Source: a virus
DNA length: 64,000 nucleotides
Virus record (IMG/VR): IMGVR_UViG_3300021420_000017
Coordinates: 1 to 64,000 of that record
Strand: one strand, 5' to 3'
Positions within the stretch are counted from its first letter, which is position 1. Every line of letters starts with the position of its first letter. Both the position numbers and the translations under genes were made by a program. Below, piece by piece: positions 16,034 to 25,620 of this stretch. Under the pieces are notes generated by a model. That model saw nothing but the letters and a program-made list of their open reading frames with translations, had not been told where the DNA came from and made no database searches.

Positions 16034-17073
16034 GTACGTGGTCCTACTCGCTTATGCCCGATGAGCAGAAGCGCGAGCTGTGTCTTGAGCTACTGGAGGA
16101 GTTCGGCGCGACCGGCATCCAGGAGACCACCAAGGGCGAGTTACGTCATCGGTGCACGTTACCTATCGGTGCTCATACCGATCGCAACTCCATCACCGCT
16201 TCGGTAAACTATCGCAAACTAGTTTTTCGGTGCTATGTATGTAACAACCGGGGCGGTTTGCTGTGGTGGATCGCCACCAATCGGGGTGAGAACACTGAGC
16301 AGAGCGAGAAGTGGCTTTCCAAGGAATCCGGTGTCAGTGAGGTACTGGATCTACCGATGTTGCTCAAGCTCATTGAGGCTCTGGCTCGGCCTAAGAATAC
16401 TGAAGTCCAGCCGATGCCTACCTACGATGAGCGCATTCTGGATAGCTGGCGTCGCTGGCGGATCTTTCATCCTTATCTGACACTCCCGATCTCCGAGGGA
16501 GGGCGGGAGTGTCCCGAGGTCAATCTCGCTCGCTACAAGGTCGGCTATTGCGATGAGGATGTGCACTGGCGCTATCACCAGCGCATCATCATTCCGCTAC
16601 ATTGGAATGGCGCCCTGGTCGGTTGGCAGGCTCGCAAGTTACTAGAAGACGACCCTGAGCCAGCCAAGTATAGGAACACTCCTCAATTTCCGCGCGATCG
16701 TACTGTTTACGGCGATTTGGGGGAACGGGATATCGTGCTGGTGGAGAGCCCGCTAAGTGTGCTGCGTCACGCGCATCACCTGCCTATGGTGGCCACCTTC
16801 GGATCGGCTGTGAGTGATATGCAGATCCCATTACTCCACCGCTATCGGCGAGTGACTCTCTGGTATGACAATGATAAGTCTGGCTGGGAAGGGGTCTACT
16901 CGTTGATTGCTCGGCTGAAGAATTATGTCGACCTGCGCATTGTGGATTCTCCATGGGATGCTGACCCTGCCGACATGACCGAGGCCGAGGCGGCCGAGCT
17001 GGTTGAGGGAGCTATTCCCTATATGCTCTGGAGCAAGCCAATGACACTGACGCACTATGAGAGAGCAGCCTGA
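16030..17073 (+). CDS. dnaG-like: DnaG-type primase
   Basis: 347 residues. A zinc-binding module at about 38-75 (RHRCTLPIGAHTD ... FRCYVCNNRGGLLWW) and a Toprim domain with the glutamate in IVLVESPLSVLRHAH (about 237) and the acidic pair in TLWYDNDKSGWEG (about 277). It synthesises RNA primers for the DnaE polymerase. The zinc-finger codons (16201-16245) are AT-rich relative to neighbours. ATG 16030 overlaps the helicase stop. Confidence 0.88.
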   Translation: MSTWSYSLMPDEQKRELCLELLEEFGATGIQETTKGELRHRCTLPIGAHTDRNSITASVNYRKLVFRCYVCNNRGGLLWWIATNRGENTEQSEKWLSKESGVSEVLDLPMLLKLIEALARPKNTEVQPMPTYDERILDSWRRWRIFHPYLTLPISEGGRECPEVNLARYKVGYCDEDVHWRYHQRIIIPLHWNGALVGWQARKLLEDDPEPAKYRNTPQFPRDRTVYGDLGERDIVLVESPLSVLRHAHHLPMVATFGSAVSDMQIPLLHRYRRVTLWYDNDKSGWEGVYSLIARLKNYVDLRIVDSPWDADPADMTEAEAAELVEGAIPYMLWSKPMTLTHYERAA

Positions 17074-17285
17074 TGACGGAGTCGCAGACGTGTATCTCCC
17101 CAATGGTCGAGTTGGTCGGTGTTACTCGGGAGATGCACGAGGTTCAGCAGCGCATGAAGGAGCTTGGTGATAAGCGACAGAGCTTGGTCATCGAGTTACG
17201 TCAGACGATGGATGTCAGACAGATTGCCAAAGAGCTTGGCATCACTCATGTTCGTGTTTATCAGATCATAGCCGGGAGGCACTGA
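17073..17285 (+). CDS. small HTH protein, 70 aa
   Basis: An N-terminal coiled-coil (EMHEVQQRMKELGDKRQ) precedes a helix-turn-helix, RQIAKELGITHVRVYQIIAG, similar to sigma region 4.2 or small resolvase-type HTHs. TGATG overlaps at both ends. It may regulate the replication operon. Confidence 0.7.
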   Translation: MTESQTCISPMVELVGVTREMHEVQQRMKELGDKRQSLVIELRQTMDVRQIAKELGITHVRVYQIIAGRH

Positions 17286-17425
17286 TGGGGTTTAGAAAGT
17301 TCGGCACTGGTGATGATCAGAAGGTCGAACCAGAAGATCAAGATCCGCAGATTAAAACTGCAGCCAAGAAGGCTGAGTGGAGCGAGACCGACCAGCGCGA
17401 GCTGGACAAGGAGAATGAACGATGA
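17285..17425 (+). CDS. hypothetical acidic peptide, 46 aa
   Basis: MGFRKFGTGDDQKVEPEDQ start, highly charged, no fold expected. ATG overlaps the previous stop and the end overlaps the next ATG, so it fits the operon without gaps. Confidence 0.55.
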   Translation: MGFRKFGTGDDQKVEPEDQDPQIKTAAKKAEWSETDQRELDKENER

Positions 17426-17691
17426 GTTTTATCTACATGACTGAGTTCAAGGTCAAGTCTGAAGTGATCGCACGAGAGCTTCACGCGCTGATCGCTAAGG
17501 TCTTGGAGGAGACTGAGCACGAGATCAGTGGCTGGAGGGCTGGGTTCGAGCATGCATTCGGAGAAGCCCTAGTTGTTTTGAAGACGAATGATACTGCCCC
17601 TGTGAATCCAACAGAGGCCCTCTCCGAGGAGTTGAAGTCCCCGCTACCGGAGCCCGCCGCAGTCACGCCTCCCGCAGCCGTGACTGGCTGA
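17422..17691 (+). CDS. hypothetical protein with proline-rich tail, 89 aa
   Basis: A helical N-terminal half (VIARELHALIAKVLEETEHE) and a Pro/Ala-rich tail (LPEPAAVTPPAAVTG). ATG in an ATGA overlap. No family recognised. Confidence 0.65.
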   Translation: MSFIYMTEFKVKSEVIARELHALIAKVLEETEHEISGWRAGFEHAFGEALVVLKTNDTAPVNPTEALSEELKSPLPEPAAVTPPAAVTG

Positions 17692-17695
17692 CCTT

Positions 17696-19831
17696 ATGGG
17701 CGGCATATACCGCACTCTCGATGCGACTCCCTTCCTGGCAAACCTGGGAGTCGATGCGGCCGAGCTGGGGTTGCGTGCTGCCCGTACGGTGACATTGCCC
17801 AATGGGCAGACGGTTGTTGATCGGATCACACTGGCGGCCTCCGGGCCGTCGGTGTGGTCCACCAGCACCGCGCTGGTGCCCCTGAGAAGCCTGCCGATCT
17901 GGGATGTGAACTACTACTATCGCGAGTTGGGGATCAAGGCGCCCTACCGCAATGTCAGTAAGAAGCAGCTCCGTGATGGCTACACCGCCCGCAACGGGCA
18001 ATCCAGTGAGCGGTTGACCTATTGCTTCAAGCAACTGCTCGATCCCCAGATCCGGGCCAAGTATGACCGGATGCCCCTGGGCAAGCCAATGGATGACAAA
18101 TATCGCTGGAAGCTGATTGAAGAGGCCGCCGCCGAGTGGGCAAGTCGGCGATCAGCCGAGACGGGCGAGGTGCACGAGGCCAAGGAGTTTCTCGAAGAGG
18201 TCGGGATGGATCCGGAATCCATCGCTGCGCGTGAGGCCGAGATCGAGGAGGCGATGCACTCCTTCAAGACCTACGGCTGGCCCTACGCCTACTACCTCTG
18301 GCGCTCGCGCAAGTTCGATGATGCCACGTTGTCAGAGTGGCAGTCCATGCTCATCTCGGCGTGTTCGGAACGCGACTTGTCATGTCAGCTCTCGATCGGC
18401 TACGTTGGTGCCTCCGATCAGACTTGGCTCATCAAGGAGCATGACGGCAATCGGGTTGTTTTCTTCAACGAGGATGCCGTCCCTGATCCGCTCGTCGCCG
18501 CAGAAATCGCTGATTCGCTCTACCCGCTTTTCGCTCCACGAACCATTCCCACCCCAATCTCAGGCACGGATGACGTGTCGCACGGACAGGAGACCCCCAT
18601 GACCAATCCAGTTGACGAGGACTACGAGGATTACTTCCTCACCGGTGGAGTAGCCGCCCGGGAGGACGGCGATGCCGCAGCCGCTGCTCGAAAGGCGGCG
18701 CGAGGTAAGACCGAGTATCTGACCCAGTTGATGCCTAAGCCTGGCGATTCCTGCATTATTCGCTGGGTCACCGACGACCAGGATTTGCTGCGGACCAAGC
18801 AGCACAGCTTCGTAGCGACCAAGCCAGCACCGGCCGACAAGCCAGCCAACATGACCTGGCCCTCGACGTCGGGCGCGGTGTGTCGCTACACCCTCAAGGC
18901 AGACAAGAAGACTCGTTGGCACAGTGATTGCTATATCTGTGATCACATGAAGAAGTCCGACGGTGACAAGTATTTCCCATCGGATCGAGTGTGGGGACTT
19001 GCTGCCGTTCGCGAGGAGATTCTGGGTACTCAGGAGATGGTCAACGAGGGCAAGATTCGAGTGGATCAGATCGATACTGTGGTTGGTATCAAGGACGCTG
19101 TCATTGAGTACGACGAGATCGATACCAATGGCAATCCGACTGGTATCAAGTTGCGTAAGAAGCGCATCGTGATTGTCAACATGGCGATCAAGAACTTCTT
19201 CGGTCCCTTCACCAGCTACTACCAGATGTATGGCACGCTGCTGGACCGGGATTATAAGATCATTCGCCGGGGCGAGGCCAAGCAGACCGACTACCACTCG
19301 GGTGCGCTCAACCAAATCTCCAAGCCGATCATCGGGGCAGACGGGCAGCCCACTGGCCAGTATGAGATCTATGACCTGCGTAACCCGAAGTACGCCGACC
19401 TCTACGCGGACAACGACATGAACCTCAAGGTTCTGCGCAAGCTCGTTGTCCGGCAGGCCAGTGATGACTACTACGCTCGCTATTTCGATGTCACCAAGGC
19501 CACCACGTGGAAGCGTGAGGACGACGACAACGGTGCGACCGCTGCACCGAGTGCCGTTCCGGCCCAGGGGTCAGCGACGGCCGAGCCCGCCGCCAACACC
19601 CCGACCGCCAGCCGGTTGGCTGCGATGCGCGACGAGGTCATGAGAGACAACACCCCCACTCCTGCGGCCCCCATGCGGGATCTCAGCGAGCCGGTGAAGC
19701 CTGCTGAGCCGACTGCGGTCCCCGAGGCCACCTTTGCCTCTCCTGCTCCGCAGAGCGCCCCTCCAGTTGCGTCGGCAGCGACTTCTGTCCCGGCCCCGGC
19801 TGGTACCTTCGCCGACTTCAGCATGGACTGA
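17696..19831 (+). CDS. J-domain-like N-terminus fused to a probable ssDNA-binding protein
   Basis: 711 residues. Around 65-125 the sequence YYYRELGIKAPYRNVSKKQL ... LLDPQIRAKYDRM resembles a DnaJ J-domain without the HPD triad. From residue 302 (MTNPVDEDYEDYFLTGGVAA) a second unit begins: a core with a CYICDH cysteine/histidine motif, and a Pro/Ala-rich tail ending in acidic FADFSMD, as in ssDNA-binding proteins. An AGGAG ribosome site sits 6 bases before that internal ATG (18599), so both the fusion and a 410-residue short form are likely made. The position between primase and polymerase supports an SSB role. The SSB call is inference. Confidence 0.7.
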   Translation: MGGIYRTLDATPFLANLGVDAAELGLRAARTVTLPNGQTVVDRITLAASGPSVWSTSTALVPLRSLPIWDVNYYYRELGIKAPYRNVSKKQLRDGYTARNGQSSERLTYCFKQLLDPQIRAKYDRMPLGKPMDDKYRWKLIEEAAAEWASRRSAETGEVHEAKEFLEEVGMDPESIAAREAEIEEAMHSFKTYGWPYAYYLWRSRKFDDATLSEWQSMLISACSERDLSCQLSIGYVGASDQTWLIKEHDGNRVVFFNEDAVPDPLVAAEIADSLYPLFAPRTIPTPISGTDDVSHGQETPMTNPVDEDYEDYFLTGGVAAREDGDAAAAARKAARGKTEYLTQLMPKPGDSCIIRWVTDDQDLLRTKQHSFVATKPAPADKPANMTWPSTSGAVCRYTLKADKKTRWHSDCYICDHMKKSDGDKYFPSDRVWGLAAVREEILGTQEMVNEGKIRVDQIDTVVGIKDAVIEYDEIDTNGNPTGIKLRKKRIVIVNMAIKNFFGPFTSYYQMYGTLLDRDYKIIRRGEAKQTDYHSGALNQISKPIIGADGQPTGQYEIYDLRNPKYADLYADNDMNLKVLRKLVVRQASDDYYARYFDVTKATTWKREDDDNGATAAPSAVPAQGSATAEPAANTPTASRLAAMRDEVMRDNTPTPAAPMRDLSEPVKPAEPTAVPEATFASPAPQSAPPVASAATSVPAPAGTFADFSMD
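18587..18601 (+). promoter_or_regulatory. internal ribosome binding site and start for the SSB-like short form
   Basis: AGGAG at 18588-18592, 6-base spacing, ATG 18599-18601, in frame with the longer gene. It would give a 410-residue product ending at 19831. The segment just upstream (PRTIPTPISGTDDVSHGQE) looks like a linker. Confidence 0.6.
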
Positions 19832-19871
19832 GACTGGATCTGATCCGACCCCGTAGCGGAGCTGTGTGCGC

Positions 19872-22800
19872 ATGTACCAGTTAATCCAGCAATACGGGGA
19901 GCACGGCCAGTGGGAAACCCCCGCTGGCCGTGTCTTCCCCGTCCCCTCTCTCGTTGAAGATGCAGACGGCCTGAGGTTGTTTCTGTGTGGTGCATTGATC
20001 CCCAAGCAAGCTTGGGAGTCTGCTCGTGCGCAGGAGGTGCAGGGGCTGTTGCGAGTGCTCGGTGAGCACTCCTACTGTCCGGCCGAGGAGTTCGACAAGA
20101 CGCGCCGTACGAATCTGGTCGCAGCGGCTTACGAACTCCCTGAGTCTTCATGGCATCCTGTCGAGCCAGGATCGGTGTATGAGATGCACCATCGGGTGCG
20201 GGAGTCGGCGCCTGTGCTACCCGACAACTCGTTTGTACATTTACATACACATTCGGAGTTTAGTCCGTTAGATGGGCTCTCCACGATGGACGAGATCGTT
20301 GGTGCCGTCCAGGCTGATGGGCAGAAAGCTATTGCTGTCACCGACCACGGCAACTGTGCCGGTCATCCGGCTCTTCAGTCAGCCGCCCGTGAGGCCGGGA
20401 TCAAGCCCATCTTCGGCATCGAGACCTACTTCGTTGATGATCGTCATTCCCGGGAAGGTGCCAGCAACGCCTATACCCACCTGGTGTTATGGGCCCAGAA
20501 TCAGCAGGGCCTGAAGAATCTCTGGGCATTGTCGACGGAGGCCTACCGTGAGGGCTTCTATCACAAGCCCCGAGTCGACTGGGATACGTTGACCAGGCTG
20601 AACTCCGGGCTGATTATGTCCACTGCGTGTCTCGGTGGCCCGCTTGCGCGTCCCTATCTCGCTGGTGACCCCGAGCTGGCCATGAGTAACTTCTCCCGAC
20701 TCGGTGACATCTTCGGCAAGCGCATGGTCATTGAGCTGCACGCCAACCACCTGGAAGACCAGATCAAGGTCAATCACTGGCTGGTGCCACTGGCCCAGAA
20801 ATATGGCGTTCCGCTGGTGGCTGCTGTGGATGCCCACTATGCCGAGGCCGAGCACCGTGATGATCATCAGGTTTGGCTGGCCATGACCACGAACTCCGAT
20901 GTGGATGATGAGTCCAGCCTGTTCGGGGGTGGTCAGAGCTATCACATGATGGGAGTGGCCGAGGTCCGCGATGCTTTGAGCTACCTTCCGGCCGAGGCGG
21001 TCGAGTCGGCCATCGCGAATACGGGCAAGGTCGCGGACATGTGCAACGCCGAGATCATTCCGAAGAAGGGGATGCCGCACTACTCCCGGCCCACTCCCGA
21101 GCACCCGGACGTGGTCGCCCACGATGCTCAGCGGCTCCTGCAGATGTGCAAGGACAACTGGGACGAGCGCATCACCAAGTACGTGCCCAGGGAGGAGCAG
21201 GGGCCCTATCTCGACCAGATCCGCTATGAGGGCGGCTTGATCGTTGATAAGGAGTATCCGGGTTATTACCTCACAACCTCTGATTTCGTGACTTATGCCA
21301 AAGACAACGGCATACTTGTCGGACCCGGACGAGGTTCGGGAGCAGCCTCGCTTGTCGCCTATCTCGCCCGTATCACCGAAATCGACCCAATCCAGGGCAG
21401 GTTATCACTGGATCGGTTCCTGACCGTCGGGCGCAAGTCGCTGCCCGACTTCGACATCGACTTCCCCAGCTCGCGCAAGGATCAGATGATCACTTATGTG
21501 CAGCAGCGCTGGGGGGAGGAGCATGTGGCCCAGATCGGCAACCACATGCGACTGCAGAACAAGGGCACATTCAAGGGAGTGCAGTCCGCGATTGCCTCCC
21601 GGCTCCCCGGCGACAGCTATGGCGCAGTAGTGATGATCAACAAGATTATCGAGGCAGCCGAGGCATCTACGGCGGGGTTAGGACTGTCGTGGTCAGACCT
21701 GTTTGCCCAGGTTGGCGAGTTGCTCGAACCATACCGGCAGTCCTACCCGGAGTTGTTCCGTCTTGCCGAGCGCTTCCGGGGGCGCCTGAGGACCTATTCC
21801 ACGCACGCGGCCGGGCTCGTCATCGATCCCGACGTGGACCTCTATGCCGAACTGCCGATGCGCAACGGGGCGGCAGGCGGCCCGATGGTCACCCAGTGGG
21901 ACATGGCAGCCCTGGAGCCCTTGGGCTACGTCAAGTACGACTTCCTCAACCTGCGCAACCTCGACACGCTGCAAGAGACCATCGATATCATCCGCAACAC
22001 CACCGGTTCCACGATCGATGTCTATGGCTGGCGGGATGAGTATGAGGATCCCGAGGTCTATGAGGAGCTGGGTAGCGGCTGGACGATGGGCGTCTTCCAG
22101 ATCGAAACCTCGCTGGGTACCAGGACCACCAAGCAAATTCGCCCACAGACGCGCGATGAGCTGAGTGACGTCATCACACTGGGTCGTCCCGGTCCGATGC
22201 GCTCCGGCCTGGACAAGATGTACATGCGCCGTCGTGCCGGGCAGGAGCAGGTGGCCTACGCCGATCCCCGGCTCGAAGAGGTCCTTAAAAGGACATGGGG
22301 CGCAATGTTATACCAAGAAGACATCATGGCTGTGTGTCGTATCTTGGCGAACTACGACGCAGACGAGGCAGACCATGTCCGCAAGATCCTGGGCAAGAAG
22401 AAGGTCGATGAGGTTGCCGAGGAGGGTCTGCGGTTCATCGCTCGTGCGGTCGAGAATAATGTGGCTAGAAAGAATGCAACGGACATCTGGGATCAAATGG
22501 GAGAGTTCGCAAGATACTGCGTAACGGGAGATACAAAGATACATCTTGCCGGGAGCAATGCTAACTCTGACGGCACGATCGAGGTGGAAGCGTTGTACCG
22601 CCGAATCCATGCCCCGAAAGGTCTACGGCGATTAGATCAGGATGAGTGTGATGGTTGTGGTCGTGCGCTATTGAAACATGCTACAACGACTATCTGTCCT
22701 CCATGCCGTTCCTGGCGTATTAAGTTCCATGATCCAAAGCGTGCGTTGTATGGGTTGAGTTATTATGCCGATGATCGGATCAGACCAGCTCGGATCTTGG

Positions 22801-24392
22801 ATGTGATTGAGAATGGAAATCGAGAGGTATTTGAGGTCACATTAGCCGATGGCAAGTCTATTATGGCTACTGCGAATCATCGACATCTTAGCGATAAGGG
22901 ATATCGACGAGTTGACGAGCTTTCCATTGGTGATTCATTATTAATTGATGGGGGTTATGAACCGCAACAGCATGAGCCCAAAAATAGATTGACCAAAGGT
23001 GATCGGCAGGGCGCTGGATATGTTAATGGTGCTTTCGGAGAAGATAACGTTGGCTATATCGATGGCGGTCATGCATATTGGAGTGCATGGCGAGCGGTAA
23101 ATCCTAGAATCTGTGCTCAATGCGGTGAAAAAGATGGGCGTATTGAGACGGCTCATCTTGATGGAGATCACACCAATAATATTGAAGGTAACCTGGCGTG
23201 GCTATGCGTGTCCTGTCACAAGTCTTATGATTACGCCCATAATGACCGACGACGACGGTGGCAGAAAGGTCATCTAGTTAAGTCAGTTGCGATTGTCTCT
23301 ATCAAGAGTGCGGGGGTGAGACCCACTTACGATGTCGTGATGGATGCTCCGCACAGCTTTGTCGCTAATGGTATCATTTCTCATAATTCGTTCAACCGTG
23401 CGCATGCCTATGCATATGCCACATTAGCGATCTGGACCGCTTGGTTCAAGGTCCATTACCCTCGTGAGTTCATTACCGCTTCTATGGCGACGGTGGACAA
23501 GGAACGGATCCCGCAGTTCGTTGGCGAGGCCCGCCGTATCGGCTATCAGGTGCTCCCCCCGGATATCAACATCTCCGGGCGCGGATTCACCGGCCACGAG
23601 CTGACGATTCGCTACGGGATCGAGGGCATGCCCGGCATCCGGGAAGCTAAGGCGCTGGGCGCGCTCGCTGGACAGCCCTACGCCAGCTTCGAGGACTTCC
23701 TGGAACGCAAGGGGCCTAAGTGCGACTCAGGTACGACGAAGAGGCTCATCCGGGTCGGCGCTTTCGAATCGATCGCCCCGAATCGACGGGCGCTGGAGGC
23801 GCGGATCGCTGATGATGAGTCGGGTGAGTCCACCAAGTGCGTAGACAAGGACGTGACCTTCGTCAATGAGTTCGATCTGCCGTGCCACTTCGACTGGACC
23901 AGTGAACCGATCCAGCTCGGGCGCACGGGCAAACCGCTGAAGAACCAGAAGAAGCCGCCGAGCAAGTGCACCAAGGCTTGCCGTCACTACCGGGCTAAGC
24001 CGCAGAGTAGCTATGAGCACATCGAGCCCTACACCGAGGAAGAGATTCGTAATATCGAGGTGGAGATGCTGGGCGTCTATCTCAGTAGCTCTCCGTTCGA
24101 CCGGGTCCCCGTCGAGGTGATGTCTCAGCTCCTGTCGGCCGACGATCTGGCGGTCGCGGAGTATGGCACGCACGCCATCGTGGGGATCGTGCATACCGCA
24201 CGCCCAGACCCCAAGGGCCGCGACTTTGGTTTCGTCACTATCCACACGCATTCGGGCTCGCTGGACGCCATCGTGTACTCCACTCAGTGGAACATCTGGT
24301 ATCCGCTGCTCAAGCGCGGGCAGATGGCATTGATGGAGATCATCAAAGATGATCAGGACCGTTATCGCCTCTACCTCTTCGAACCTATTTAG
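19872..24392 (+). CDS. dnaE-like: DNA polymerase III alpha subunit (DnaE type) interrupted by an intein
   Basis: About 1506 residues including a 290-residue intein. A PHP domain starts at FVHLHTHSEFSPLDGL (about 120). The polymerase core has GPGRGSGAASLVAYL (about 485) and the catalytic acidic residues in LPDFDIDFPSSRKDQ (about 523-537). Then come GRPGPMRSG, GAMLYQEDIMA, the intein, the continuing FNRAHAYAYATLAIWTAW and an OB-type C-terminus (HAIVGIVHTARPDPKGRDFG). It is the phage replicase. ATG 19872 is chosen over GTG 19866 because GGAG at 19858-19861 is too close to the latter. Confidence 0.93.
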   Translation: MYQLIQQYGEHGQWETPAGRVFPVPSLVEDADGLRLFLCGALIPKQAWESARAQEVQGLLRVLGEHSYCPAEEFDKTRRTNLVAAAYELPESSWHPVEPGSVYEMHHRVRESAPVLPDNSFVHLHTHSEFSPLDGLSTMDEIVGAVQADGQKAIAVTDHGNCAGHPALQSAAREAGIKPIFGIETYFVDDRHSREGASNAYTHLVLWAQNQQGLKNLWALSTEAYREGFYHKPRVDWDTLTRLNSGLIMSTACLGGPLARPYLAGDPELAMSNFSRLGDIFGKRMVIELHANHLEDQIKVNHWLVPLAQKYGVPLVAAVDAHYAEAEHRDDHQVWLAMTTNSDVDDESSLFGGGQSYHMMGVAEVRDALSYLPAEAVESAIANTGKVADMCNAEIIPKKGMPHYSRPTPEHPDVVAHDAQRLLQMCKDNWDERITKYVPREEQGPYLDQIRYEGGLIVDKEYPGYYLTTSDFVTYAKDNGILVGPGRGSGAASLVAYLARITEIDPIQGRLSLDRFLTVGRKSLPDFDIDFPSSRKDQMITYVQQRWGEEHVAQIGNHMRLQNKGTFKGVQSAIASRLPGDSYGAVVMINKIIEAAEASTAGLGLSWSDLFAQVGELLEPYRQSYPELFRLAERFRGRLRTYSTHAAGLVIDPDVDLYAELPMRNGAAGGPMVTQWDMAALEPLGYVKYDFLNLRNLDTLQETIDIIRNTTGSTIDVYGWRDEYEDPEVYEELGSGWTMGVFQIETSLGTRTTKQIRPQTRDELSDVITLGRPGPMRSGLDKMYMRRRAGQEQVAYADPRLEEVLKRTWGAMLYQEDIMAVCRILANYDADEADHVRKILGKKKVDEVAEEGLRFIARAVENNVARKNATDIWDQMGEFARYCVTGDTKIHLAGSNANSDGTIEVEALYRRIHAPKGLRRLDQDECDGCGRALLKHATTTICPPCRSWRIKFHDPKRALYGLSYYADDRIRPARILDVIENGNREVFEVTLADGKSIMATANHRHLSDKGYRRVDELSIGDSLLIDGGYEPQQHEPKNRLTKGDRQGAGYVNGAFGEDNVGYIDGGHAYWSAWRAVNPRICAQCGEKDGRIETAHLDGDHTNNIEGNLAWLCVSCHKSYDYAHNDRRRRWQKGHLVKSVAIVSIKSAGVRPTYDVVMDAPHSFVANGIISHNSFNRAHAYAYATLAIWTAWFKVHYPREFITASMATVDKERIPQFVGEARRIGYQVLPPDINISGRGFTGHELTIRYGIEGMPGIREAKALGALAGQPYASFEDFLERKGPKCDSGTTKRLIRVGAFESIAPNRRALEARIADDESGESTKCVDKDVTFVNEFDLPCHFDWTSEPIQLGRTGKPLKNQKKPPSKCTKACRHYRAKPQSSYEHIEPYTEEEIRNIEVEMLGVYLSSSPFDRVPVEVMSQLLSADDLAVAEYGTHAIVGIVHTARPDPKGRDFGFVTIHTHSGSLDAIVYSTQWNIWYPLLKRGQMALMEIIKDDQDRYRLYLFEPI
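22518..23387 (+). mobile_element. intein with HNH homing endonuclease in DnaE
   Basis: Begins with Cys in ARY/CVTGDTKIHL and ends with His-Asn in GIISHN, followed by Ser of the extein SFNRAHAYAYA. The splice-block B histidine is in ATANHRHLSDKG; block F is TYDVVMDAPHSFV. The central insert holds an HNH endonuclease (CAQCGEKDG, TAHLDGDHTNN, LCVSCHKSYDY) and, near the N-terminus, a separate zinc-ribbon-like motif (CDGCGRAL ... CPPC). Length 290 residues. Its codons are much more AT-rich than the exteins, a sign of recent transfer. It should excise itself to give active polymerase. Confidence 0.92.
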
Positions 24393-24399
24393 GAGCGAC

Positions 24400-25620
24400 A
24401 TGGCACGAGTAGTAGAAGGGCCAGCAGCGGGAGCGCTGAAGAAGTTCGAGGATGACTTCGCCAAATCCTTTGGCGCGAGCAGTCTGGTAACGCCTGCTCG
24501 AAGCAAATACGAAGTGGTCTCCACCGGCTCGCTGACCCTCGATCAAGCGCTCGGGTGCGGGGGCGTCATCGTGGGGCGTCTGGTGGAGATCTGGGGGCCT
24601 GGTGGTGTTGGGAAAAGTACGCTATCTACTATTATTGCCGCTAACCATCAAATCCAGTATCCCAAACGATTAGTCGGTTGGATCAATGTTGAGCGCACCT
24701 TTGATGAGGACTGGGCCACTGATCACGGCATGATCATGCGGCGAACTCGGCTCTATAACCCGGAAACATCCCAGGATGTTGGTGATGCGGCACAGAAGAT
24801 GGTGCGCTCGGGCCTGTTCTCCATCGTGGTTATCGACTCTATCGGCGGCATGATCGGCAAGGCCGAGATGGAGAAGGATGCCGAGGATGCCGTCGTGGCC
24901 GAGACCGCGCGAGTGGTCACCCGCATGGTCAAGCAGCAGGCGGTTTGGGCCGATGACAACAAGACCACGGTTCTGCTGATCAATCAGGTGCGCAGTCAGA
25001 TCGGTTCCTACGGCGGGGGCAACACCACCGGCGGGGGTAATGCGCTCAAGCACGTCACGACGCACAAGATCCGGATGCGTCGGACCGCGACCTCTCCCTA
25101 CATGCTCACCAGTAAGCCCGAGGACGGCGAGGCGGGCATCGAGATCGCCGCCATCGTGGAAAGGAACAAAGTAGCACCACCCATGAAAATTGCTACGTTC
25201 GCCCTATTTAACCAAGACTCGGATAAATGGGGTCCTATGGGGATCGATATGGCGACGGAGGCCCAGATCATGGGTCTTCGCTACGGGGTGATCGAGAACC
25301 CGGCTCAGGGGACCTATCAGCTGCCCGACCGAGAGAAGCCGGTGCGCGGCAAGCCAGCGGTGTTGCAGGCCCTACGTGAGTCGCCCGAGCTGTTGCAGAT
25401 GATCCGTGAGCGCATCTTGGCAATGAGTGCCGGTGATGTCGTAGGGGAACTCAGCGATATCGAAGAAGACGTTGAGAAAGACGAAGACGAGTCCGCAGGC
25501 CCAGAAGTCAGTGAGGATAAGATCGAGGAGCTGTTTCAGACCGGCCTGCCACAAGATCTGGATCACGACCCGGCAGTCTTGGCCTCTCCGGTGCTACCAG
25601 TCCTGGTCGATCAGCCGTGA
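24400..25620 (+). CDS. recA-like: RecA-type recombinase
   Basis: 406 residues. Walker A GPGGVGKST near 66-74, Walker B VVIDSIGGM near 144, L2 region LLINQVRSQIGSYGGG, and the RecA-typical NKVAPPMK near 258. The motif usually reading AEHALD is VERTFD here, keeping the glutamate. An acidic C-terminus (EEDVEKDEDESAG) is typical. It catalyses strand exchange. The Walker A and NKVAPP stretches are encoded by AT-rich codons. AGGAG lies 4 bases before ATG 24400. Confidence 0.9.
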   Translation: MARVVEGPAAGALKKFEDDFAKSFGASSLVTPARSKYEVVSTGSLTLDQALGCGGVIVGRLVEIWGPGGVGKSTLSTIIAANHQIQYPKRLVGWINVERTFDEDWATDHGMIMRRTRLYNPETSQDVGDAAQKMVRSGLFSIVVIDSIGGMIGKAEMEKDAEDAVVAETARVVTRMVKQQAVWADDNKTTVLLINQVRSQIGSYGGGNTTGGGNALKHVTTHKIRMRRTATSPYMLTSKPEDGEAGIEIAAIVERNKVAPPMKIATFALFNQDSDKWGPMGIDMATEAQIMGLRYGVIENPAQGTYQLPDREKPVRGKPAVLQALRESPELLQMIRERILAMSAGDVVGELSDIEEDVEKDEDESAGPEVSEDKIEELFQTGLPQDLDHDPAVLASPVLPVLVDQP

